32,178 bases of DNA. Source: a virus. Made by a program: the position numbers and the translations under genes. Below are positions 1 to 6,871 of the stretch, piece by piece. The DNA lies in IMG/VR virus record IMGVR_UViG_3300042319_000910, positions 1-32,178 of that record. One strand, written 5' to 3'. Numbering within the stretch: the first letter of the stretch is position 1; the number at the start of each line of letters is the position of its first letter. The notes below the pieces were generated by a model, which searched no databases, was not told where the DNA came from, and was given only the letters and a program-made list of their open reading frames with translations.

Positions 1-948
1 ATCAGCTACCGCATTAAGATATGGAATTTGTCTAAAATCATCATCAATACCACCATATAGTAAACGGAACGTAATTCCCTTACCTTCATTCACATCACAT
101 CCGTATTGTTCGGCTAACCACTCATGTACATTTCCTTCCGGCATATGGAACTTAATCAATTTACCAATTAGTCGTGGGTGATATGCGTTATAATCCATTT
201 GTAAGAATATTCCATCCGAAACGAAACATTCTCTACTACCATCCGTTTTATTGAGGGCGGCATAGTTCACACCACCATGTCTATTGGAGGGTCTACCTGT
301 CACCGTAAATGGATTGTACTCCGTAAACACTAAATTATCGGGTGAAAGCTGTTTGAGGGCTTGGGGCCATCTATCAATGAATTTTTCCCTAACGACACGA
401 ATTCCGAATTGTTCAATATCTGAAAGGGTTGGTATAAACACTTCGTTGTACCACTTAAGAGTAGTAGTATAAGGTTCATTATGAAAGTACTTACCAAATT
501 GCGGTTCTATTGCTTCTACAATCTTCATTAGAGGAAGGGATTGGATTAAGTCATCTCTATACCCTTTGTGAGTCAACGTTGAAAGGAGAGGATTTAAAGG
601 GGATTCATAATCAATTACCTTTGCTTCCTTTCTAAAGTATGCTGAATCTACATCATATAGATTTACCGAAACATTAAGAGTATGTAATATCTTCTTTTTT
701 TGGAATATCCACTTTTGTCCGTTGGTATTAAGTATGGTCTCTATTTGCTCAATAGATAGCGATAGAGCGTCTGTATGTGTATGTGGTAGAATGTACAAAC
801 CATCAGAACATCGTACAACTATGAGCGAAAGGGGGGTGTTTAAAGGATGCTTACTATTATCTACCCACATAGGATACCAAATAGATACTTCCGTTTCCAG
901 CTTTTCTTTTAATTGATTAATTTCGTCAATAGACTCAACAATATTCAT
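1..948 (-). CDS. Family A DNA polymerase (PolA-like), N-terminal 316 codons, cut by window edge
   Basis: The frame opens with ATG at 948 and runs open for 316 codons to base 1, so the C-terminus lies outside the window. Residues around 225-245 carry TGRPSNR and VNYAALNK, the counterpart of the TGR(L/P)SS...LQNI block of Pol I. Motif A is DYNAYHPR with the catalytic Asp at about residue 252. Motif B (O-helix) is KGITFRLLYGG, with Lys290, Phe294 and Tyr298 in the expected K-x3-F-x3-YG spacing. The palm motif C would be outside. The first 190 residues resemble the position of a 3'-5' exonuclease domain, but I see no D-x-E motif, so that domain may be inactive. It presumably replicates the phage genome. 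The divergent motifs argue against a host polA. It lies downstream of the tmRNA and has its own promoter. Confidence 0.82.
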   Translation of the reverse strand, partial: MNIVESIDEINQLKEKLETEVSIWYPMWVDNSKHPLNTPLSLIVVRCSDGLYILPHTHTDALSLSIEQIETILNTNGQKWIFQKKKILHTLNVSVNLYDVDSAYFRKEAKVIDYESPLNPLLSTLTHKGYRDDLIQSLPLMKIVEAIEPQFGKYFHNEPYTTTLKWYNEVFIPTLSDIEQFGIRVVREKFIDRWPQALKQLSPDNLVFTEYNPFTVTGRPSNRHGGVNYAALNKTDGSRECFVSDGIFLQMDYNAYHPRLIGKLIKFHMPEGNVHEWLAEQYGCDVNEGKGITFRLLYGGIDDDFRQIPYLNAVAD

Positions 949-953
949 AAGTA

Positions 954-985
954 CAAAGATACAAAAAAAATCCCAAACTACCAAA
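954..985 (-). promoter_or_regulatory. Bacteroidota-type promoter of the DNA polymerase gene
   Basis: On the minus strand TTTG (985-982) is followed after exactly 20 nt by TATCTTTG (961-954). This fits the Bacteroidota sigma-A consensus TTTG-N19/21-TAnnTTTG perfectly. The -7 box ends only 5 nt before the ATG at 948, so the message should have almost no leader. The 14 bases at 974-987 are repeated exactly in the tmRNA promoter (1421-1434). Confidence 0.72.
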
Positions 986-1004
986 TTAATGTAGAATGGG
1001 ATTT

Positions 1005-1390
1005 TGGTGGAGATGAGGGGAATCGAACCCCTGTCTTACAAAGTAATCATAATACCAGCATATCACACGTTTAGGTAAAGTTTAATCTTATTCACTTTCC
1101 AAAATAATTGGGGCCGTATGGTTAGTACAGCTTTCCACCAACCTATCAGTTTTTAAGAGCCGATAGGTAGAGCTCCGTTTTGTTCACTTCTATTTAAATG
1201 TTCCACGAGTGATGCGGAATGAACTAAGCAGCGTATGCGTACTCAGAAGCCCCAATGAATTCCATCATAGAATCAAAGGTCATAGTTGACATTTCGTCAG
1301 TTGTTTGTTTGCGCAGATTTAAAGAGCTCTAGCACATCTCTCTACGTGTGGTACTACCATTCTCATTGCAATCAAGTCCATGGCATCCCC
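1005..1390 (-). ncRNA. ssrA: tmRNA (transfer-messenger RNA)
   Basis: This is a one-piece tmRNA of 386 nt for ribosome rescue and protein tagging. The 5' GGGGATG (1390-1384) pairs with CATCTCC (1015-1009) as the acceptor stem, followed by an encoded ACCA (1008-1005). The T-arm is AGGGG-TTCGATT-CCCCT. GGACTTGATTG near the 5' end matches the conserved tmRNA D-loop block. P2 is CACACGT (1350-1344) with ACGTGTG (1070-1064). PK1 can form from AGAGAG/CTCTTT and GTGC/GCGC. PK2 (TTCCGC/GTGGAA with TCACT/AGTGA) and a further pseudoknot (ACCTATC/GATAGGT with GAGC/GCTC) follow the stop. The tag frame ends EYAYAA then TAG (1226-1224). Placed 12 nt after PK1, the resume codon would be GAC at 1298, giving a 24-codon tag. 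It stands between phage genes and has its own promoter. Confidence 0.93.
1224..1298 (-). other. tmRNA tag-peptide reading frame (24 codons plus stop)
   Basis: The frame is fixed by its 3' end: GAG TAC GCA TAC GCT GCT TAG encodes EYAYAA-stop, the recognisable end of a proteolysis tag. Upstream it stays open through DEMSTMTFDS. The GAC resume codon is inferred from the usual distance to PK1, so the N-terminal boundary is uncertain by a few codons. Known bacterial tags are mostly 8 to 15 residues and end ALAA or a close variant. This one is longer and has Tyr in place of the usual Leu. Confidence 0.6.
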
Positions 1391-1400
1391 ATATAATATG

Positions 1401-1432
1401 TAAATATACGAAATTAATTTCAAACTACCAAA
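1401..1432 (-). promoter_or_regulatory. Promoter of the tmRNA gene
   Basis: TTTG (1432-1429), a 20-nt spacer, then TATATTTA (1408-1401), one base from the Bacteroidota TAnnTTTG box. The mature tmRNA 5' end lies 10 nt further on, which leaves a few leader bases for RNase P to remove. The -33 side overlaps the stop codon of the upstream 125-aa gene. The sequence also contains TATTTACA, one base off the late-type box seen elsewhere in the window, so it may serve both programmes. Confidence 0.6.
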
Positions 1433-1810
1433 TTATTTTACTTTTGCGAATTGTAAAAGATTTGAAAGATAATGTGATAAGTTTGGAATAGTTGTAGTAG
1501 CTGCTCTTACAGAATTTGAATTTGATTCCATAATTTCCTGAGGTATTCCTGTTAATCGCCATTGTACCGATACAATGGAGTAATAATCATTAAAGTTTGC
1601 ATTAGATGCGTTAATTGCCTCTATTTCAAAAATAGGTGCATTTATATCATTTGCCTTTTGTATAAAATATCTTTCAATATATCCATTATAATAATCCCCA
1701 TCGGTTGGTTTTGGAAAATATGATATAGGTCTGGCCGGTGTTACGCTAGGTAAGTTTTTGTCCAATGCCAATTTTGCATATGAAAATACATTTGTTAATC
1801 CAGTTTCCAT
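1433..1810 (-). CDS. Unrecognised 125-aa protein, last gene of the tail operon
   Basis: I do not recognise this protein. It is 125 residues, without a signal peptide or membrane segment. The N-terminal half is rich in Tyr, Pro and Asp (YFPKPTDGDYYNGY near residue 31), and residues 58-90 look beta-rich (FEIEAINAS, YYSIVSVQWRLTGIP). It starts 5 nt after the hub gene with the leader AATAATATG and ends exactly where the tmRNA promoter begins. No terminator separates it from the tmRNA. Its position at the end of a baseplate gene run suggests a small tail or baseplate component, but that is inference from location only. Confidence 0.75.
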   Translation of the reverse strand: METGLTNVFSYAKLALDKNLPSVTPARPISYFPKPTDGDYYNGYIERYFIQKANDINAPIFEIEAINASNANFNDYYSIVSVQWRLTGIPQEIMESNSNSVRAATTTIPNLSHYLSNLLQFAKVK

Positions 1811-1815
1811 ATTAT

Positions 1816-4617
1816 TTATTTTTCAAAGTGTTGCCTATATTGTCCAGTTACAGTAGTTGTCCATAAGTTACCATCAATGTTTTGCTCAATATTAATTACT
1901 TGAAAAAATCCATTTTTTTCATATCTTTCAGGTATACCAACTATATTAAATATATCTCCTCTACGAATTCCACTCTTTCCCATAATTTTAAAAGTGTATT
2001 TTATTGGTAATAATATAGAAGTTTTTGAAACATCACCATATGATTCAAATGCATTGTTTTTCATAATATCAAATATTTGAGTATCCGTACAACAATATAT
2101 TCTAAAATCATTTCGTAAATTTACAAATTTACGAGTAGCATCTTCAAAATCCTGCTGTGGTCTCTTATCTGACATAGCCGCAATAACTGGATTTAAAATT
2201 ATATCAATTTTGTTTATATTATTTGTAAGTGTGGTAGTAGCCGTTTCTTGTACTTGCCTTTTTAAATCCTTTATATCATTTTTTAATTTTTCCCAAGCCT
2301 GGCCGTCGGCCGTTGTAGTATCACCTCTCATATTGTAATATGGGTCATCCGCAAGTCTAGTAGCCTCAATTATACCGGGATTATAATTAATATAGTCTGT
2401 AAAAACCAAAACACCGGCTGCAGTTCTGTATTCAATAAATTCAGCTTTAGCTAAACCTATTTTAATTGCTCTCCATGCTTTACCTTTCCAACCTGTTGGA
2501 TTTTTTTGCTTTACCAAAGTACCCTTCCATGTTGCTAATTGAGCTTCCTTTGCAGCTAAATCTACTTTAAGAGCAGCTGTGGTTTTTCCTCCTACCGGCG
2601 CAGTACCAGTTGGCGTATTATCAGTAAAGCCAATTCCACTAAAAAATAAATCCTTTTTATCAGTAAAGATACCACCAATATCTAATCCTTGTGAACTTGG
2701 ATTTGATGTATAATTTTCTCTTTTTAAAATTATTTGATTAGTCATTTCAGATGGAATATCTACTTGTAAATTGGCTTCTAAAAATACAGATAGTTCACCA
2801 GCATGCCTAAACAGTTGTATGTTATTTTTTGGTATAGCACAATACCCTGCAAAATTTTCATCTATAACCGAAAGTTCAATATCTCCATTTTCACCAACTC
2901 TTTCTACAATTTGAAAATTCCAAAAAGAATTTACAGCATCAGACATTTCGTTTAGCATATCTAACAATACGTCTTTTATTGATTTATTTGCTGAATTTTT
3001 TATGGCTTTGCTAAATACATCAAAATTAACATAAAGGTTTTCCAATTGGCCATGATATCCACTCTTTTCAAAATACCCCGGCCATGATTTGTAATTCCAA
3101 GGCTTTCCTCTTGAATCTACTCCAGTTGGAATATTCGTATATTGAACAAATGATGTAGTACCAATAGATGCATCAAACTCACTGTTTAATACAGAATCAA
3201 CAGGTACTTCACTATCATTTAAAAAATATGTAAAGAAATCAGGTATCTTTCCGGGTATTATTAATTTAGCCGGATTTGTTGAGAATATTTTTGGGAACGC
3301 TCCAATTGTGGAATCCGCATTTATTCTTACATTTATTTCTTTATCTCCTACTTTATAAGTAGTTAAACCATTATTTGCATTTAAAATTCTAATAGCTAAG
3401 TCAAACTTTATATATTTGTAATCAGACCCTAATTTTTCTCTAGGAACAATCCAACTACCAACTTTAAATTCTTTCATCAATCCCAAGCTCTGTCCTACGC
3501 TTTCTAAACTATCAATTGTTTTGTATGAATTTACAACACTATTCACTGCGTAATCAAATCCAATTAAATCTCTGGAGTTCCAGGCTGGAACACCCATAAC
3601 TGCTTTTGTAACCATTTTTGCGACTTCGCCAATTTGCCTTTCCGGTGGTAATAAATTGAACATATATTTGTATCGTCTACCAGCAACTTCAGGGGCGGTA
3701 ACGCCTGCCTTTGATATATCGGATATACTAAATAATCGTACCGAAGGGAACTTTGATACTACTTTTGTTTTTTTACCAGTGGTGGCGTCTGTTTTTACCG
3801 TTATTATATTTATATTTTTATGTTGTTGTAAAAAAGTAGGTAAGCCCGGCATACCTCTTAAATTTACAGTTATTATAAAATTTTCATTTTCGGATGCTAC
3901 ACTACCACCAACTATAAATGCAAAAAATGAATCATAGTTTCCATAGGATTCAAATCTTTTATTTTGCAATACATCAAAATCTAAATTATCATCTGCAGCT
4001 TGTGTTACAATTGTTTTGGTATCGGTTGTATCTATTAATTGAGCCAATGCTTCCGTATCACCCCATCCATATTCTATTAATATACTAAAGCCAGGTTCCA
4101 TAAAATACCTTTGCATTTCTTCTAATTGAGGTAATGAGAAGCATTTTATTATTAATGTTCCAACTCTTGATATATGGTCTTTCCCTTCTTTTATTTCTAA
4201 ACTTGTAACAACAGGAGATGGCCTCAATATCCAATCTTGGTCTTCATCATTATTTTCATTTCCATTTGTTTTTATCAAACCACGTTGATATGCTACAGAT
4301 GGATATACCCATTTATTTTTAAAGTTTTTTCCAATAGGGCCGCTACCTTTTTGATTACCATAACTACCTCTATCACTATTTCCTGACATTACTGTTGTAG
4401 CTGCTCTAAATGAATCTACTATTTTTAATTCATCATCTAAAGTTGCAGATTGTAATATTAACCCATCCTCTGCTCCAGAAAAAATTCGTATCCAAGGAAA
4501 TTTACCAGATAAAGTTTTATTTCTATTTTTATCTTTATATGGTCCAGTTGTCATACCGGATGTAATACTATTATACTGGTTTGCTCCTATTTTTGTAAAT
4601 TTTGGAAATGTTGACAT
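1816..4617 (-). CDS. Putative baseplate hub protein (gp27-like), 933 aa
   Basis: This large soluble protein probably forms the central hub that joins tail tube and baseplate. The clearest signal is the C-terminus, about residues 875-933: a beta-barrel-like stretch with GIRRGDIFNIVGIP, FFQVINIEQNI and NLWTTTVTGQYR. That follows the pattern of phage hub proteins (gp27 and late-control D type), in which a barrel strand is followed by an internal tube-domain strand ending W-T-T-x-(L/V)-x-G-x-(Y/F)-R. An N-terminal region near residue 185 has FSILIEYGWGD, also seen in hub-like proteins. It is much longer than T4 gp27 (about 390 aa), with extra central segments. It follows the LysM protein and precedes the 125-aa gene. 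The family assignment is by pattern only. Confidence 0.6.
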   Translation of the reverse strand: MSTFPKFTKIGANQYNSITSGMTTGPYKDKNRNKTLSGKFPWIRIFSGAEDGLILQSATLDDELKIVDSFRAATTVMSGNSDRGSYGNQKGSGPIGKNFKNKWVYPSVAYQRGLIKTNGNENNDEDQDWILRPSPVVTSLEIKEGKDHISRVGTLIIKCFSLPQLEEMQRYFMEPGFSILIEYGWGDTEALAQLIDTTDTKTIVTQAADDNLDFDVLQNKRFESYGNYDSFFAFIVGGSVASENENFIITVNLRGMPGLPTFLQQHKNINIITVKTDATTGKKTKVVSKFPSVRLFSISDISKAGVTAPEVAGRRYKYMFNLLPPERQIGEVAKMVTKAVMGVPAWNSRDLIGFDYAVNSVVNSYKTIDSLESVGQSLGLMKEFKVGSWIVPREKLGSDYKYIKFDLAIRILNANNGLTTYKVGDKEINVRINADSTIGAFPKIFSTNPAKLIIPGKIPDFFTYFLNDSEVPVDSVLNSEFDASIGTTSFVQYTNIPTGVDSRGKPWNYKSWPGYFEKSGYHGQLENLYVNFDVFSKAIKNSANKSIKDVLLDMLNEMSDAVNSFWNFQIVERVGENGDIELSVIDENFAGYCAIPKNNIQLFRHAGELSVFLEANLQVDIPSEMTNQIILKRENYTSNPSSQGLDIGGIFTDKKDLFFSGIGFTDNTPTGTAPVGGKTTAALKVDLAAKEAQLATWKGTLVKQKNPTGWKGKAWRAIKIGLAKAEFIEYRTAAGVLVFTDYINYNPGIIEATRLADDPYYNMRGDTTTADGQAWEKLKNDIKDLKRQVQETATTTLTNNINKIDIILNPVIAAMSDKRPQQDFEDATRKFVNLRNDFRIYCCTDTQIFDIMKNNAFESYGDVSKTSILLPIKYTFKIMGKSGIRRGDIFNIVGIPERYEKNGFFQVINIEQNIDGNLWTTTVTGQYRQHFEK

Positions 4618-4634
4618 ATTATTGTAATTGTTTA

Positions 4635-4904
4635 TTAAAGATAGCGTGGATAATCAACAGGAATTCTTAAAATTGTACCATCTTTAAATCCAATCGGAGC
4701 AGTATGTATATTATTTGCCGATGCAATTACCCACCACTTACCAGGATCTCCATAAAATTCATTTGCTAATGTATCCAATCTATCTCCAGTTTCTGTTGCA
4801 ATAGTAATATCCATTGCGTTTATTGGAATGTTTGGTAATATAGTTGCTTGATAAGCATCCTTACCATCTAATGTTTTTTTAATAGCATTTTTATTGTATC
4901 TCAT
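4635..4904 (-). CDS. LysM-domain baseplate wedge protein (gp53-like), 89 aa
   Basis: The 89-residue protein is nearly all one LysM-like fold at residues 34-84. It shows ITIATETGDRLDTLANEFYG, then DPGKWWVIASANN, then DGTILRIP. This layout (leading beta strand, D-x-L-x-x-x-A-x-x-x-Y, a W-pair helix, closing GTxLRIP strand) is characteristic of small LysM proteins in contractile tails, including T4 gp53 and P2 gpX types. These act in baseplate assembly rather than peptidoglycan hydrolysis. It lies between two large baseplate-region genes, 11 nt after the 647-aa gene and 17 nt before the hub gene, as such proteins commonly do. Confidence 0.82.
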   Translation of the reverse strand: MRYNKNAIKKTLDGKDAYQATILPNIPINAMDITIATETGDRLDTLANEFYGDPGKWWVIASANNIHTAPIGFKDGTILRIPVDYPRYL

Positions 4905-4915
4905 ATCAATATATA

Positions 4916-6859
4916 TTAGTTTTTACCAATTTGTGGAGTAAACAAAAATCCTTTCGTACCATAATCATATTTCAAGTTTCCGTTCAACGCAACCTTCTTA
5001 ATGTTATTTATATAGCTGGTTATGTCTATATATTGTTGATTGATTTGTTCACGCTGTTTAAAATCCTTAGCGTTAGGAGCTCTCCCTGCTTTAGTTGTTC
5101 TAGTAAAAAAGCTTGGTTTAAAATTTTCTTCCCATTCCTTTAGTTGATTAAGTAAAGCTTTTTGCTGGTCAACAAGAGCACCAGTTGCTTTGTTTGCTGT
5201 AACTTCTGCTTCAGTCAATAGAGCATCTTTAGGAATATTTCGTCTAATATACTTTAAATCATTAGAAATCATATCACTTCCAGGATTTTTATTTATATAT
5301 GCAGGTACGAATAAAGTATGACTTACGGCAGCAAGTGGTTTTTCTTCTTTTTTTACCTCTTTTTTAGCAGGAAGTTTACCCGTTTTCCACCAAGTTTTTA
5401 AAGCTTTAGCAGATTGGGTTATATTATTATCGATAATTTGTGCATTAATATATGCGTAATTAAGTAAATCATCAACTGGTTCTTTTATAGCTATACCTGT
5501 ATTTATTGCGAAGTTACCAACATTTAATACTGCATTGGCCGTTGATAGTGCAGTATTTAGTGCAAGTACTCCAGGTAAAGCTTTAAAAACCATACCATAT
5601 TCTCCCATTTTCCAAAAATTTGCTGTCATCGAATTTGCATTAATTATAGTATATCGATTCACTCTAATTTGGTCATCAATTTCAGCAGCCCCACTTTCTA
5701 GCGTTTTGGATACATACCCATATACATTATATCCCTTTTTGTGAACTTCATCTTGTCTTTTTCTAAAATTTTTTTCAGGTGAGTAACTATCGGATGCTTG
5801 CTCATATTCTTCAGCATTCTTAAGTAATTTCATAAATGTGCCGCCATATTGTTTTCTATAGTCTTTGCTAGATTGACCATCATAAGCACTCATAGCTGCT
5901 GCATTAATAACATCAAAATTGTTTTCAAATGTCTTTGCTTTTTCTAAATACACATCATTACTTATTCCAAATTTTCCTGCAAAAAAGCTATATGGAGAGG
6001 CTATTTCTTTAAGTCCCTCATATATTCCAACATTACCAATCACTTTATCAGGATTTAGCGTAAACTTAATTGTTTGTAATTTACTACCTCTTGCTTTATA
6101 CCTTGTAAGACTAGAGGATTTATCTATATAATTCCTAAGCGTAAAGATAGACCTTTGTGTTGTAGCACCAAGTATATTTAAATCTTTTACAGCTGTAAAC
6201 AAGTCATGACTTGTATGCGATATAACAGACCCCACTTTACCAGGAAGGATACCTTTTAAACGATACAAAGTGAGGATATTAATATTCTGCCCAGTTGCAG
6301 TTAAAAATGATGATAAAATATCCTGTCCTTTATAATTATAATACGCTGCGGTTGAAAAAATTCTAGGAACTAATGTAGCTGCTTTAACTTGATTTGCCGT
6401 CATTGATATTCCCTTACCAAATCGTACTATCTTACCTCCATTTCCACCGGTAACTACTACATCAAACATACTAAACAAAGCTTTACCGGCCGCCAATCCT
6501 GCTCCCACATGAGATGGGGCCCCTAAAAAAGATGCAGCCTCATTATAACTAGTTCCTACTGGCGCCCATATACCCTCACCATATGTATTTTTAATTTCAA
6601 TTCCACCACCATCGTTTACCGGTACTAATGCATTCCATATTTTTGCGCTTTTTGCATCTTCTTCGGATAATCCTACACCAGATGTTGGCGTTACATTGTA
6701 TATTCTACTATCAGCGGCACGATTAGAAATGGTATTTGATAAAGCGTTTTTTGTTAATTTAATCCCCTGCGAAGGGAGTGTATTCAATGATTTTTTAAAA
6801 TCATCTGTTATAGTCCCAATTTTTATTGGAGTAGCTAATCCAGTTAATATACTTCCCAT
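4916..6859 (-). CDS. Unrecognised 647-aa protein in the baseplate gene run
   Basis: I do not recognise a family. The protein has 647 residues. A small-residue-rich stretch near residues 115-130 (VGAGLAAGKALFSMFDVVV) and another near 425-450 (ALPGVLALNTALSTANAVLN) could be buried helices. A Lys/Glu linker (KLPAKKEVKKEEKP) at about 495-510 separates it from a C-terminal part with helical, charged sequence. There is no signal peptide. It lies 12 nt downstream of the 666-aa gene and 11 nt upstream of the LysM gene, so it is probably translated with the baseplate proteins and likely belongs to the baseplate or tail-tip assembly. Function is not assignable from sequence alone. Confidence 0.72.
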   Translation of the reverse strand: MGSILTGLATPIKIGTITDDFKKSLNTLPSQGIKLTKNALSNTISNRAADSRIYNVTPTSGVGLSEEDAKSAKIWNALVPVNDGGGIEIKNTYGEGIWAPVGTSYNEAASFLGAPSHVGAGLAAGKALFSMFDVVVTGGNGGKIVRFGKGISMTANQVKAATLVPRIFSTAAYYNYKGQDILSSFLTATGQNINILTLYRLKGILPGKVGSVISHTSHDLFTAVKDLNILGATTQRSIFTLRNYIDKSSSLTRYKARGSKLQTIKFTLNPDKVIGNVGIYEGLKEIASPYSFFAGKFGISNDVYLEKAKTFENNFDVINAAAMSAYDGQSSKDYRKQYGGTFMKLLKNAEEYEQASDSYSPEKNFRKRQDEVHKKGYNVYGYVSKTLESGAAEIDDQIRVNRYTIINANSMTANFWKMGEYGMVFKALPGVLALNTALSTANAVLNVGNFAINTGIAIKEPVDDLLNYAYINAQIIDNNITQSAKALKTWWKTGKLPAKKEVKKEEKPLAAVSHTLFVPAYINKNPGSDMISNDLKYIRRNIPKDALLTEAEVTANKATGALVDQQKALLNQLKEWEENFKPSFFTRTTKAGRAPNAKDFKQREQINQQYIDITSYINNIKKVALNGNLKYDYGTKGFLFTPQIGKN

Positions 6860-6871
6860 ATCATAAATTTA

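Noticed and set aside
284-916. Short plus-strand frames in the left 950 bases
   Set aside because: They are antisense to the continuous DNA polymerase frame, which carries recognisable motifs.
1005-1040. A lone tRNA 3' half (T-arm plus CCA)
   Set aside because: The 5' partner of the acceptor stem lies about 370 nt away with tmRNA features between, so it is the tRNA-like end of a tmRNA.
1005-1390. Prophage attachment site in a host tmRNA gene
   Set aside because: Phage-type genes lie on both sides, no duplicated 3' end of the tmRNA is seen, and there is no integrase in the window.
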